From Meconema thalassinum (lineage: Eukaryota > Arthropoda > Insecta > Orthoptera > Tettigoniidae): DNA of 64,000 bases. Where the stretch lies: the NCBI GenBank assembly GCA_946902985.2, contig OX336395.1, forward strand, positions 13,308,708 through 13,372,707. Reading direction: 5' to 3'. The notes under the pieces were generated by a model. It saw only the letters and a program-made list of their open reading frames with translations. It was not told where the DNA came from and did not search any database. Shown in pieces: positions 21,576 to 33,289 of this stretch. The position numbers and the translations under genes are program-made. Position 1 is the stretch's first letter; every line of letters begins with the position of its first letter.

Positions 21576-24500
21576 GTGGAGACCAATTCGGGTGTTACTT
21601 CCAAGGATGTTTCTGTGCATAAGAGTTTGGGAAAACCCTGTGAAGTTTCTGGTCGCCCTACCAATGAGAATCTTAATAACTCTATGAAAACTAATTCTTC
21701 ACGTGCTAATTCTGCTTGTATCGCTGACCTACCTAACCTGTCGGTGAGCAATGTCGTGGCAAGTCAGCCTAATTCTAAATATTATGTGAAACCTGTGGTG
21801 CGAGGGTCCTCGCCATCTAATTGTAATCGTGTTAGAGTGAGTAATGATTTTGGAATTTCTCCTGTGGCCAAAGGAATATCCCCGTTTATTGAAGTTTGTG
21901 TTAATGACGAGCCCGTTTCTGCATTGCTTGATTCTGGTAGTGTCGCATCCCTTATAAGTGAGGACTGGTTTTTATCTATGAATAATGTTTGCAAATTTCC
22001 TGAGTTAGAGCCTAACAATGAATCTTTTATTTCGGCAAATTGTTCAAACTTAAGTATTTTGGGTAGTATGACAGTCAAAATTCATATTCTAAATTTTTCT
22101 TGGAAGTTTAAATTTTTTGTTGCCAGAAATCTTTCTTGTTCTGTGGTCATTGGAGCTAATTTCATGTCACACGTTGGTATGCTTCTTGATTTTGGTGCTC
22201 GCAACTTGTGGTTTAAGTTTAATCCGCAGAGTAAATTATCATTTAACCCGGTTTTATCTTCTCATGCTGTCAATTCTGTTAGTGAACCTATGACTATTGA
22301 GGATCTCGATCTGGAAAATTTAACGAGTCTTCAAAAGGATGCCATTAAGAGGTTATGTCAGGAATATAGCGATGTATTTACTGACAAGTTGGGTGTAACC
22401 CATTTGATGGAGTACAAGATTGAGCTAACCGATTCTGTGCCGGTGCGTTCCAGCCCGTATCGCCTTGCCCCGCCCAAGATGGCTGAACTTCGTAAGATTA
22501 TCGATAAGATGTTAGAAGAAGGTGTAATCCAACCCTCTATCTCTGCCTACTCATCCCCTGTATTTCTTGTGCCAAAACCTAACGGTGGTTTTCGGCCGGT
22601 GGTCGACTATAGGGCTCTTAATCAAAAGGTTGTTTTGCAGTCCATCCCTTTGCCGGACCTTCACACATGTTTTAGTTGGTTTCGCAACGCGAAGGTGTTC
22701 ACGATCCTCGATTTAAATTCTTCCTACTTCCAAATCCCCCTCTCTCCTGAATCCAGGCATGTTACTGCTTTTTCCACTGACTGGAACCTGTTTGAGTATG
22801 CCCGTGTCCCGTTTGGCCTATCCACCGGAGCCGCTGTGTTGAGCAGACTTCTGGACAAGGTATTTTCAGAAATTAAATTCAAGTTTGTATACCACTATCT
22901 TGACGATGTGGTGATCTATTCCGAGTCCTTCGAGGAACACGTTGATCATCTGAAAATTGTACTTGATCGGTTGCGTGACGCTGGGCTTACCGTCAAATTG
23001 TCCAAGGTTTCCTTTGCCAAGCCCAAAATTTCCTTCTTGGGACATATTGTTTCTGAATCTGGTATCTCAGTGGACCAGTCTCGTACGCAGGCCATCAGAG
23101 ATTTTAAACCACCCAAGAACGCCAAGGGTGTTGCTCGTTACATTGGTATGGCGAACTTCTTCCGTAAGTTTATCAGTAACTTTGCCGACCGTGCTGCTCC
23201 TCTAAATCAATTACGCAAAAAGGCTGTGAAGTTTGAGTGGGGTCCCTCTCAGCAGGCAGCCTTCGAAGATCTTAAGCTTGCGCTCTCTAACGCCCCTGTG
23301 TTAGCCATTCCGGATTTTGGGAAACAGTTCATTCTGCAGGCTGATGCGTCTGGTCGTGGTGTTGGTTGTGTCCTACTGCAAGAATCTGATCTGGGTAGGC
23401 AACCCATTGCATACGCTTCTCGTACCTTAACGGACGCAGAGAGGAAGTATTCCATATACGAACTTGAGGGTTTAGCTGTATTGTTCGCTCTAGAAAAATT
23501 CCGTATGTATCTTGAGCACACTAAGTTTCTCCTTGAGACCGATAACCAAGCCCTGAGCTGGGTCTTAGGGAAACCCCGCAAAACTGGTAGAATTGCTAGG
23601 TGGGCAACTAGGATTCTGTCATTCCAGTTCACTGTCCGCCATATTCGTGGGTCCGAAAATGCGGTGGCTGATTCTTTAAGCCGTATGTTTGAGGAAACAG
23701 CAGAAGAGGATATTCAGGAATGTGAACCCGTAAACCTTGTATCTGCTGTAAATTGTGTCAATGTCGTTCTCAGCAATTCCCCTGTGCTTTTTGAAGATGT
23801 GAGACGATTCCAGAAAGAAGATCCCTCCTTGTCTAGCCTAATTGACCGAATCAATTCTGGTGAAGTGATCAAGCCCTACTCTCTGAAGGACGGTGTATTG
23901 TGTTGTTTGTCTCGTCATGACCGTCTACCTAAAATTGTGCTCCCGTCGGTCCTCATTCCGGAAATCTTTCGTTACTATAACGAATCTCCTATTGGTGGCC
24001 ACCTAGGAGTATTCAAGACCCGAGCTAAAATCAGACAGTTTTTCATTTGGCAAAGTATGGATGGCGACATCAGGAGGCTCATTAGGAATTGTGCTGCATG
24101 TAGTATTAGCAAACCTCCGGTTTCTACTAAGGTCGGCCTGTTGTCATCTGAGCCGGCATCTAGACCCATGGAGAGGCTTTTTGTCGACCATGTTGGACCG
24201 TTCCCTCGCTCTGGTCGGGGAAACCAATTTGCGCTTGTTTGCACTGACGGTTTCACCCGGTTTAGTTGGATTTTCCCCACCAGACAGGCTACGACCAGTT
24301 CCGTCATAAAGTGTCTTAATTCCATCTTTTCGTCTTTTGGGCCATGTCAGTTCCTGGTATCAGATAATGCCAAGTGCTTTGTATCTCATCAGTTCCGTCA
24401 ATTCTTATTTGATTATGCTATTTCTCATGTAACCACCACTCCCTACTTTCCTAACCCGTCTCTCGCTGAGCGAGTCAATCGTAATCTCCGTTCTGCTCTG

Positions 24501-25016
24501 ATTGCTTTCCACCACGACGACCATTCCAAGTGGGATTCTAATTTGCATTGGCTCAATTTTGCTTTCAACACCGCCGTGCATGAGAGCACGCAAGCTACCC
24601 CTTTTTCGTTAATGTTTTCCTTTATGGCCAATTCTCCGTTGTCTAATCTGTGGAACCTGCACGATCTCCTTCCAGACAGTTTCACGCCCGAAGATATGAG
24701 GGCGAAATTCGACAAGGCTAGAGAGAATATTAAGGTATCACATGACCAACTTGCCAGGCGACACAATGCCTGTCGCAAGCCAGCTGATTTGGAAATTGGA
24801 GATGTTGTGTACGTTCGCAATTTCGAGCCCAAGGGCGTCAGTAATCTAGTTTCAAGCAAGTTGACCCCTCGTTTCAAGGGCCCATGTTATGTAGAGGCAT
24901 TTCTGACTCCCGTTACTCTGCTTATAAGAAACCCCAAGGCAAACAAAATTTCAAGAGTGCATCTGTCGCACATTAAACGAGGTGGAGACGTTTCTAATGA
25001 GGAAATGCTACCGTAA
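21567..25016 (+). CDS. pol: Pol polyprotein: protease, RT, RNase H, integrase
   Basis: About 1,149 residues, open from the codon after the gag stop to TAA 25014-25016. Counting from 21576: protease motif LLDSGS at 119-122; RT with FLVPKPNGGFRPVVDYRALN and catalytic YLDD at 441-444; RNase H with LQADASGRG at about 585 and TDNQALSW. The integrase has GGHLG and CAAC of the zinc domain, and catalytic Asp near 870 (FVDHVG), Asp 930 (SDNAKC) and Glu near 965 (LAERVNR). A GPY-like tail (FKGPCYVEAF) ends it. The usual first zinc-domain histidine is Asn (YYNESP). Translation likely needs readthrough of TGA 21564, since no initiator is near the start. Confidence 0.92.
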   Translation, partial: RDVVETNSGVTSKDVSVHKSLGKPCEVSGRPTNENLNNSMKTNSSRANSACIADLPNLSVSNVVASQPNSKYYVKPVVRGSSPSNCNRVRVSNDFGISPVAKGISPFIEVCVNDEPVSALLDSGSVASLISEDWFLSMNNVCKFPELEPNNESFISANCSNLSILGSMTVKIHILNFSWKFKFFVARNLSCSVVIGANFMSHVGMLLDFGARNLWFKFNPQSKLSFNPVLSSHAVNSVSEPMTIEDLDLENLTSLQKDAIKRLCQEYSDVFTDKLGVTHLMEYKIELTDSVPVRSSPYRLAPPKMAELRKIIDKMLEEGVIQPSISAYSSPVFLVPKPNGGFRPVVDYRALNQKVVLQSIPLPDLHTCFSWFRNAKVFTILDLNSSYFQIPLSPESRHVTAFSTDWNLFEYARVPFGLSTGAAVLSRLLDKVFSEIKFKFVYHYLDDVVIYSESFEEHVDHLKIVLDRLRDAGLTVKLSKVSFAKPKISFLGHIVSESGISVDQSRTQAIRDFKPPKNAKGVARYIGMANFFRKFISNFADRAAPLNQLRKKAVKFEWGPSQQAAFEDLKLALSNAPVLAIPDFGKQFILQADASGRGVGCVLLQESDLGRQPIAYASRTLTDAERKYSIYELEGLAVLFALEKFRMYLEHTKFLLETDNQALSWVLGKPRKTGRIARWATRILSFQFTVRHIRGSENAVADSLSRMFEETAEEDIQECEPVNLVSAVNCVNVVLSNSPVLFEDVRRFQKEDPSLSSLIDRINSGEVIKPYSLKDGVLCCLSRHDRLPKIVLPSVLIPEIFRYYNESPIGGHLGVFKTRAKIRQFFIWQSMDGDIRRLIRNCAACSISKPPVSTKVGLLSSEPASRPMERLFVDHVGPFPRSGRGNQFALVCTDGFTRFSWIFPTRQATTSSVIKCLNSIFSSFGPCQFLVSDNAKCFVSHQFRQFLFDYAISHVTTTPYFPNPSLAERVNRNLRSALIAFHHDDHSKWDSNLHWLNFAFNTAVHESTQATPFSLMFSFMANSPLSNLWNLHDLLPDSFTPEDMRAKFDKARENIKVSHDQLARRHNACRKPADLEIGDVVYVRNFEPKGVSNLVSSKLTPRFKGPCYVEAFLTPVTLLIRNPKANKISRVHLSHIKRGGDVSNEEMLP

Positions 25017-25898
25017 ATTTTTGTAAAACGAATTTTGTATAATGTAGAGTATCCCTAACCTTCATTGAAGCCTTCAGGCATCTGTTCCTTCTGGAATTTT
25101 GTACTGGGTATGCAAACTCTGATGGGATTCAAATTGTAAATGTTGGGAAGTTCCCATTTTAATGGTAAATTGTAAAAGTGTACTTAAATTTTGATGTTTT
25201 CACAGAAGATGCTAACATGTAAGTTGGACTCGGTGGGAGATCTAACTCATGGTAACCTTGTATTCCTGTTCCCTTTGGGAATTGTAGTGGTCATTCCTCT
25301 ACCGTAGTTCCTTCTAAATGTATAGTCGTCTAACTCATGTAATCTTGAAATGTACTTCAAATCTGTAAAAAGGTAAACTTGTTAATGAAATTTTGTAAGC
25401 ACGGATCTAGGGCATGGTCAGAAGTATTTTCTTCATTTAAATTCAACCTTGTTTCTCTTGTGTAAAATGTAGTATGAAATTGTAAATTCTGGAAACCATC
25501 TTTGAAATTTGATTAACTTCTAATTTTGTAAATGGCTGCCCACGCGTCGAATGGTATATGGCACATTGCTTCCACCTACTTCGTTTAAAGCTAACTAAAT
25601 TGGACTCATTGAAAATGTATCTAACGTGTCTCGGACTATGAAAGCACTGCAGGTGCTGGTGTTCTGCATTTCTGAAGATTTTGGACACAGTGAAGCTGTT
25701 AACTAAGTGGTTTGCGAGGTGATCAATTATCCCTTCACTGATAATGTGACCCTGCATTCTTCCTAACCAAAACGATGCGGTTTCATCCATCAATTGGAGT
25801 TAACTGGTGAACTTTATCTTCGGGAAACTTGCTTGGTGAATCGACAAGTTAAGGAGTACTGTCTATGCCTAGGCATATTCGTGAACCGTGTTCACGCT
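25017..25898. other. Gypsy 3' untranslated interior
   Basis: Non-coding stretch between pol and the polypurine tract. No transmembrane or env-like frame is present on the plus strand. Confidence 0.6.
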
Positions 25899-25912
25899 TA
25901 AGGGAGGGAGAC
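25899..25912 (+). promoter_or_regulatory. Polypurine tract
   Basis: TAAGGGAGGGAGAC lies directly before the 3' LTR, as expected for priming of plus-strand DNA synthesis. Confidence 0.85.
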
Positions 25913-27844
25913 TGTTACGTGCAAGTGCCCGTCCCAACATTTTAAACATGTATTTACCCCTGGATGCATTCTTGACATTTTTGAAACGACCGCTTCGTCG
26001 CTCAGTTCCGCCTGTGACCACGAGATGGTAGCTGCTGTCGGACTTTGGAAGTCTGAACGTGGTTCCTGTTTCTCTACAATAGAATGCGTTGGTTGTACCT
26101 TATTCAACTCATCCAATTCCAGTCTTGTGTGAAAGACAATTAATTTCTACGTCATGAAACAAATGCTTGTGTATTCATGATACCGCCAAATTATGTACTT
26201 AATTATGACATTGTTGATTGAGGTGTCAAGCCGTGATTGGACAATAAATTTTTCATTAATGCAGTTCGGTTCTTGACGCAAAAATTCTCCGCCATTTTGT
26301 GGAGTCCATTAGCAGTCGTAAAGAAGCAACAAACCGAATGGTCGTGAAAGGTGTCACCGCTGAGAGGGGGGGGGGGCTTGGCCCCCATCCTCTACGAAAT
26401 ATAAATATATTCAACAGAAAATATGAATACCTATTCAACTAAGGAAATGCATGTGCTCCTAGACTGTTATATTATAAATTGCTTGGAAGTTGACGTGTAT
26501 TTTCCGCCTACAACTAGGGAAGCCTCCTGGATGATTGAAGCGGATTCTGTGTTCTACCGAAGCAATGTGCAGGCCGTTCATATCTTTTATGTTTTTTTTT
26601 AAATGTGTTAAATATTTAGTTTTTATTGTGTCTCCACTGAAAAATTTAAGGTACGTTACTTTATTATATCTTATTTATATTGTTATGTAGCTCCTATATT
26701 GGCCTTGCATGTACGCCGAGATGCCTGTTTGTTTGCATGATAGGCCAAAAATTTCTTTTATGTTTTAATAACTTTTCCTTATATTTATTTATTTGTTATT
26801 ATTTCTTGTACCTTCAGGAGACACATTTATAAGTTTATTTTACGTTTAAATTATTATTTATTTTCATTTGGCAATCTTGGGATTGTCATATTTTTTAATC
26901 TAATGTAAGATCCGTCGAGTCATAAAAGCGACTTGCATTAATAGTTTTTAGATGTAATTGTTTTCCGCCTTTCATTCCGCTCAGGGGATTCTAAATTAAT
27001 TTAATGGTAATTGTTTGCCGTAATTTCGATCAGGCATGCGGTTTCCTTTTGTTTTTAGTGGCCATGTCTTTGTTTTGTTATGAAGAGATGCATTCTGGTC
27101 TCGATGTCAGTCCATTGGCGCCGGCCTCGAAACGCAAACGTGTTGTGTGTTAGCTTAATATTTTTTTTTTTTAAATGTAATCTTGTTGATTTTTATTTTG
27201 TGATTTTTGGTAAATGTCCTTGTGTTTTCCGCCGTCGTGCATAACATTTATTTATTTTCTAATCCCATTTTATTTTATTTAATTTAATTTCAATCCTTTC
27301 TTTTTCGGCGTGGCCTGAGCTTCTGCATGTCGGATCGATATTGCATTGCCTTGTAAATTACCCAGCCGTTGTCATTTAATTATGCCTATATATTTAATTT
27401 TATTTTAAGCTTTGGGTTTTTTAACTTTTTAAATTTCAATTTAATCCTTGTCCTTTTGTTTGTAAGCATGCATGTTCTGTTCCTGGTGGAGGTGTTTTCT
27501 CTTGAAATTTTTAACAATTAAATTTTATGGTAAATTTTTAAATCTACTCTTGTGGCATTATTTCGCCGGCAGCAGTTGTGTCGGTTATTGGGGGGTGTCT
27601 GTTAAATAGCCTGTGCGTTGTCCCCTTCTCCATCTTCCTTCCACTCCTTTTGAGCTCTGCTATTGGGACATGTCTTCTGGAGGTGATTTTGCTGCGGAAG
27701 CGACCCGGACCTCTCAAACAAGGTAAGTTGGGCCCCCATTCCAGGTAGCAGTGATTCCAGGTGTCGCAGTGGTGAAGCAGAGCGTTGGTTATCGAGTTAC
27801 CGACGTGCTGCTGGCCATGCGGCGGTGTCATTGAGGGTGTTGCA
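25913..27844 (+). repeat. 3' LTR
   Basis: 1,932 bp, starts TGTTACGTGCAAG and ends GAGGGTGTTGCA. Compared with the 5' LTR it has roughly 25 scattered differences, including a shorter G run and an extra TTTA. Confidence 0.93.
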
Positions 27845-27849
27845 ATTAT

Positions 27850-28620
27850 TATTATTATTATGTAATTCCAATTATTTAAATAATCCAAACCTCCATTATT
27901 TCTGCTCTCATAATAAGAAATAAAGAAAAATACTTCTATCCCTTGCAATAATCGAAATATATCATGTCGGAACATGAACTAATGCCGGTCCTGACAAAAA
28001 TCTAATATTACTGGTTAGTGGATAGTACATGAATAGTTGTCTTACTTCATTCTTGATGTAGAGGAAGGGCGCGTCCTGCGGTGGACACTATTCCAACAAT
28101 GTCTTCCCATGGCCATCTGCCGTATCCATATACCTCGTTCGTCTCCATGTCCTACCAATCCTACGAGTAGTTTTAGCGGCGCATGTTGATATTCGCAGTC
28201 ACTCGTTCGAAATAACTCCCGCTATCACCAGTACCGTGTAACATGACGAAAAGTTGCTCAGTCATAGACTGGTACAGTACTCCTGTAGATTAGAGAATAA
28301 ATCTCATATTCAAATAATGCGGTTTCGTTTGCACGCTAAGATAGGAACACCTATTAGCTGCATAAACGAACTGATGAAATAAAACTTCTCCTGATGAAAT
28401 TCGAAGTGCCTGATGTATAGTCACCACAAGAAATACATCGTTCTGTAGGCTAACTTCTGTGAATGGTTTCGACACTACCATCACCTGACTGTAGAATATG
28501 TGACCTGAAAGTCAGTGGATATTCTAAGTCCATTCGCTGCCTAAAGTTAAGTTTGTTCACTCGAACAAAAACTAAGTCGTGCTGACCACTGGTACGGCGA
28601 CAAAGTCCACCGACCGTCAG
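27850..28620. other. No recognisable feature
   Basis: Mixed-composition DNA between the Gypsy element and the tandem duplication. A minus-strand patch around 28060-28180 could be an eroded transposon C-terminus, but no motif is firm. Confidence 0.4.
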
Positions 28621-29032
28621 ATTCTCGGAGTGTAAACTGTCACTTCACGTTACGTAGTTCCGCACATGAGCAAATGCTCCGTTGTAATGATGTAACTATG
28701 TTCAGAATCGTGGCCTTTATATAGTCCAGCGAGAAATTGTTCCAGAACCTTCCATCTCGTATCTCGGCTTCTACTGGACCGATTTTAACGCTTGATAGCG
28801 CAAAATCCTTCTCTTGTAATTGCCAGTAAAGTGTGCTAATTTCCTAGCGTCCATCTCTTCTCCTAAAGGTAATTCCAGAAAAATATTTCTCGTGACGTAT
28901 GCGGGCTCCTCGTCATAATCTCACGTCACTCGCCCCTGCGATGTATGCTTCACTCAGCACTCTTGAGTCACCACCGCGCGTTATTCAAACCATCCATTCC
29001 CTCAATCTCTTCAACTAATAACTAAGGACAGT

Positions 29033-29374
29033 TTGCCTAAATTGCAACAACCGGGTATCTACAGAGTTCCCTGTACTTGTGGCAAGGTTTACATCGGGCA
29101 GACTTCGAGAACAATATGCACTCGCATTAAGGAACATAATAGATGTATCAGGCTCATTCAACCTGATAAATCAGCTGTTGCCGATCATGCTTTAACACCT
29201 GGCCATAATGTCATGTTCCAAGGAGTGGATGTTATTGCCCGTATAAAGCAATATCGTCCCAGAATCATCAGGGAGGCGGTTGAAATACGTAAACACCCAG
29301 ATAATTTCAACCGCGACACCGACTACAATCTCAGTGAATCCTGGCAACCTGTTATCAGAACCCTGAGAAAGTAA
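29033..29374 (+). pseudogene. GIY-YIG endonuclease end of Penelope-like ORF
   Basis: A frame of about 113 residues, open at its 5' side because the element is truncated. It shows GIYRVPCTCGKVYIGQTSRT, the GIY and YIG halves with the cysteine pair typical of Penelope-like elements. It then has RIKEH (the conserved Arg) and ends NFNRDTDYNLSESW, as in the family. This domain nicks the target DNA for priming. With no RT and no initiator it is a relic, though the fragment itself has no stop. Confidence 0.82.
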
Positions 29375-29487
29375 TTCACTGCTGCTTTCCGTTGTCCCTA
29401 ACATGGGGCTATAATGGCGTCCATCTTTGGGCACCTTCTATATGTTCTTCGTTGCTTTCTCTTAGCAACATTGTCGTATTCCAGATT

Positions 29488-29532
29488 ATTCCTGACGATG
29501 AAAGACATGGTTTCTTTCGAAACGCGTCGAAT
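29488..29532 (+). ncRNA. Hammerhead-ribozyme-like motif of Penelope element
   Basis: Stem I can form between ATTC (29488-29491) and GAAT (29529-29532). The core CTGACGA (29492-29498) is followed by one extra T, stem II GAAAG/CTTTC, then GAAAC, a minimal stem III and the cleavage triplet GTC (29526-29528). This is a type I hammerhead layout with a short stem III, as described for Penelope-like terminal repeats. The extra T before stem II is atypical, so self-cleavage is uncertain. Confidence 0.5.
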
Positions 29533-29911
29533 TTTAATATAATAAAACACGGCATAAGCCCAAAATTCAACATTATGAATAATAACTCTTCTTTCCAAAA
29601 TAATAATATCAACAATGTCACGGACGTGTGAACGATCCGGGTATAATACATGTACACAAAAGGCCAAGTGCATGTTATTGCAATGCTCAGGATTAGGAAG
29701 GAGGTAATCACGGTCATAAATTAAAACAATCCCAGCATGTGCATAATGTAAGGCCACTGCTAAGCCCCACTTCTATAACCCTCATGAGTGGATCTCTGGA
29801 GAGAATACAGAAATCCTAATTGTATTGGTTTATCCTGACCTTAAGTCCACAGTGGCAATTAATGCAAACATAATGTTAGCTTCACATAATATACCTTTTG
29901 CCACTGATAAG

Positions 29912-29978
29912 ATGCAGCTCAGTGATCAGAACAACATTGTACATTGTCGGTGGTCCCAGGTTCAAGTCCCAGGTGGAT
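29912..29978 (+). pseudogene. tRNA-like sequence in tandem unit 1
   Basis: It has an A-box-like CAGCTCAGTGATCAG and a B-box GGTTCAAGTCC (29959-29969) at roughly tRNA spacing. It cannot be folded into a proper tRNA by eye and is probably a SINE head or tRNA pseudogene. Confidence 0.45.
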
Positions 29979-29998
29979 TAGATATCTTAGTTCTTCTT

Positions 29999-30814
29999 AT
30001 TCTCGGAGTGTAAACTGTCAATTCACGTTACGTAGTTCCGCACATGAGCAAATGCTCCGCTGTAATGATGTGACTATGTTCAGAATCGTGGCCTTTATAT
30101 AGTCCAGCGAGAAATTATTCCAGAACCTTCCATCTCGTATCTCGGCTTCTACAGGACCGATTTTAACGCTTGATAGCTCAAAATCCTTCTCTTGTAATTG
30201 CCAGTCAAGTGTGTTAATTTCCTAGCGTCCATCTCTTCTACTAAAGGTAATTCCAGAAAAATATTTCTCGTGACGTATGCGGGCTCCACGTCATAATCTC
30301 ACGTCACTCGCCCCTGCGATTTATGCTTCACTCAGCACTCTTGAGTCTCCTCCGCGCGTTATTCAAACCATCCATTCCCTCAATCTCTTCAACTAATAAC
30401 TCTTCTTTCCAAAATAATAATATCAACAATGTCACGGACGTGTGAACGATCCGGGTATAATACATGTACACAAAAGGCCAAGTGCATGTTATTGCAATGC
30501 TCAGGATTAGGAAGGAGGTAATCACGGTCATAAATTAAAACAATCCCAGCATGTGCATAATGTAAGGCCACTGCTAAGCCCCACTTCAATAACCCTCATG
30601 AGTGGATCTCTGGAGAGAATACAGAAATCCTAATTGTATTGGTTTATCCTGACCTTAAGTCCACAATGGCAATTAATGCAAACATAATGTTAGCTTCACA
30701 TAATATACCTTTTGCCACTGATAAGATGCAGCTCAGTGATCAGAACAACATTGTACATTGTCGGTGGTCCCAGGTTCAAGTCCCAGGTGAATTAGATATC
30801 ATAGTTTTTCTTAT
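29999..30814. repeat. Tandem duplication, unit 2 (empty of Penelope)
   Basis: Copy of unit 1 with few substitutions. It has a single TAATAACT (about 30393-30400) where unit 1 has the Penelope insertion. It is therefore a pre-insertion site. Confidence 0.82.
30726..30792 (+). pseudogene. tRNA-like sequence in tandem unit 2
   Basis: Duplicate of 29912-29978 with the same A- and B-box words. Confidence 0.45.
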
Positions 30815-33289
30815 GTACATGAAAATGACTCATACTTTCTGTACTATACACAAGCTAACAGCTAAGCACTTCCGTTTGCCATCAACACAGGTTTGAAAAT
30901 GCAATTCTTAATCCCAAAATGCTATTAGATGATAAGGAAATGTAATGGACGCATGACGGTGCTTAACTCTTTCAGATCTGAAAATGATGTTTCTCATTCG
31001 ATACATGGTACGATGTTCGGAATAGGACATTCTGCAATCTTAATACCCCTAACATGGTCCATATGACTTGTTTCACAAATATGTTCCCCTTTGCATAGGT
31101 AGAATTATGTGTTACACATGACTTGTAAACTTGCACTGAGGGAATCAAGGAATAAATAACATACTGAAGTATATTCAAATTCGCATCCGTCGAGTTTTCT
31201 TTTGTCAAGGGAGACAGGGCAAAGACAGAGAAGTTTTGTAGAGTTCAAATCACAAAGCAGTTCAGTTCCTATACATATGCCAAGTGGGGCCTAGCAGATA
31301 TTCTCTAGCATTGAGTGTGTATGGAGACTTAGTGGCGTGGGTGCAGTAACTTACTGTTAATATAAAACGTAAATATCAGTCTTCAACAAGCAAAGTTGAT
31401 GAATGTTGTGTAAAGAAATATTGCATAGTGTGCTGTGCATTTTACGGTATTGAGTTCCTATTAAAGCAATATTGATCTCAAGAATACTCAAGGTAGGGAG
31501 AAACTTAATGTACTTATAATACTTGGCACCTTATGAGGAATGCCTTAATATCACATCCACAAACCTTAACGTAAATATTGTAAACAGGACAAATGGAGTG
31601 TATGTTATACACACTATTGTTTCATTCACCAGCCTGTTGGGTTATGGCTAAAACAAGTGTTTGCATATCTTATTGGTTTATTGCCACTTTATTTACTAAT
31701 ATCAGAGATAAGAATGATGTCCACCAAATTCATTTTAACAGAACCCTTCTGTAATAGCTCCATACAACACACATGGTTATTTCATTCACAACTACAACAA
31801 ATTCACACATTCCATGCTTCTACAGAATAACATCCTTCCCACTTGTTCAGAGATCCTGAATGGATATTTGAATAAGGTAAATAGATATCAGGAGAGCCAC
31901 CTAAAATTTGCTAATATAGTCAACCCTAACTCCAAAATAGTCATCTTCATGAAGATCACACGTTTGATGAAAGGTTGCTCTATCAAGATGCGTAATTTTA
32001 GCAGGGAAGTCGCACAATATGTAAAAAAGTATCTCAGATTTTAAATGACAGTCTAGCTATGGTCACCTTCTTTCGTACAAATTATATTACACGGAATGAA
32101 CATATCTTCATATCTGTTAGCTCATGCGCAGAATGAAGAGGCTCTACAAGCAATGCAGCACATCAAGTTATATAATTTCACCACAGGATATAGGCAATAA
32201 ACAACACAAAGAAGGGTGAGACTGAAGTTTCTGCCTTTGTGTCAGATTACCAGCAGTGCATGGGGATAAGGAAGCAATCTACACTATCGGCTTTCTACCG
32301 ATAACAAAGTCAGTATCATAACAAATCAAAACAGGGCTCTGAGGCCATTTCACTCAGATCGGTTGTAAATACAAAACAAACTTCATGGAATACTTATTTT
32401 TAATAGGGAGGAAGCTTGTAGTTTTATGTGACCATTAATCTAGCGACCATGAGACACAGGACCTCCATTTTCAAGAGGAATCCCAACCACAGGGCGCGAT
32501 ATTACATTCTGAAGGAATGTTAAAGAATTAACAAGTAACATCAATAGAAGTCTAGTCATTTGTGACGTTATTGGTCTTGTTCTGTGTAATTGGTTCACTG
32601 CATGACATACCAAGCCCAGTTAAAGAACAGAAAATGGCCTGGATCATCTGACAAAGGCTATCTTCCTAAGAATTTCAACATTCCTTACTAGCAGCCTCAA
32701 TATTGCATTCAAATGTTGGTACTCCATTTTCGTATAGAAGTTATGAGGAAATTAATAAATGTATCACTGTATTCTGGCGAGGTAGTCTGATGTTTTAGAA
32801 ACTATTTCTGTGTCGTGGAATTGGAAGCCAGATTACAGTATACAAAGAATCTCTTATATTAGATCATATACAAAACTGGAGAAGCAAATCATGAATGGAA
32901 TTTGATTACTTGCAACAAATAACAACCAGATATTCAAAATCCAATAAAGGCCTTTTTCAGGTGAGCCAAACTCCAAAAACAATTTAGGCAGGAAGTCCTA
33001 TCAAGCGCTAGGTCAACAATGTGAATGTTTGGCCCTTAAAACAACTAGCATATCAACCTATCCAGCAAACAAATCACAGTGAAAACAATATCTTCCATAT
33101 ACACTATGGGACAAATATATGATCAGCCAGAAATTACTAGAATTACACAGAGCACACGAGCCCCTCAAAAACGTATCACCAAACCTTTGAAAATCTCAGC
33201 CACACTTGGTGGAGGAACATCAGATATCATTAAGCATATAACGTGACTTAATAACCATAAAGCTGCTCTCAATATAATTAGGCACTTAC
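30815..33289. other. Probable host-gene intron DNA
   Basis: AT-rich with no convincing exon, transposon protein or RNA gene. The short plus-strand frame at 31814-32044 has no recognisable domain. The region lies downstream of host exon 33418-33290. Confidence 0.45.

Larger units (their letters stand above)
17918..27844 (+). mobile_element. Complete Ty3/Gypsy LTR retrotransposon
   Basis: LTRs at 17918-19846 and 25913-27844 bound an interior with gag and pol on the plus strand. Flanking ATTAT at 17913-17917 and 27845-27849 is a 5-bp target duplication. The order protease, RT, RNase H, integrase defines Gypsy (Metaviridae). No env-like frame is seen in the 900 bases after pol. LTRs differ at roughly 25 sites (about 1.3%), so the insertion is fairly recent. 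It is the only element in the window with its coding frames fully intact apart from one in-frame UGA between gag and pol. Confidence 0.93.
29024..29579 (+). mobile_element. 5'-truncated Penelope-like element
   Basis: The insertion is flanked by TAATAACT at 29016-29023 and 29580-29587. It holds the 3' end of a Penelope-like ORF with a GIY-YIG endonuclease, followed by a terminal part with a hammerhead-like motif. The empty site is in the neighbouring tandem unit. The reverse transcriptase part is missing. Confidence 0.8.
28621..29998. repeat. Tandem duplication, unit 1 (with Penelope insertion)
   Basis: The unit starts ATTCTCGGAGTGTAAACTG and ends TTCTTCTT. Without the 564-base insertion it is 814 bp, and unit 2 follows immediately. 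The reverse strand has a TATA-like TATATAAAGGCC at about 28710, so the unit may derive from a promoter-bearing repeat. Confidence 0.82.

Noticed and set aside
25443..25793. Env-like frame after pol
   Set aside because: It is on the minus strand, has no signal peptide or membrane segment, and lies in the element's 3' untranslated interior.
29912..29978. Functional tRNA gene
   Set aside because: The A and B boxes are present, but no convincing cloverleaf or terminator is seen, and it is duplicated with its repeat.
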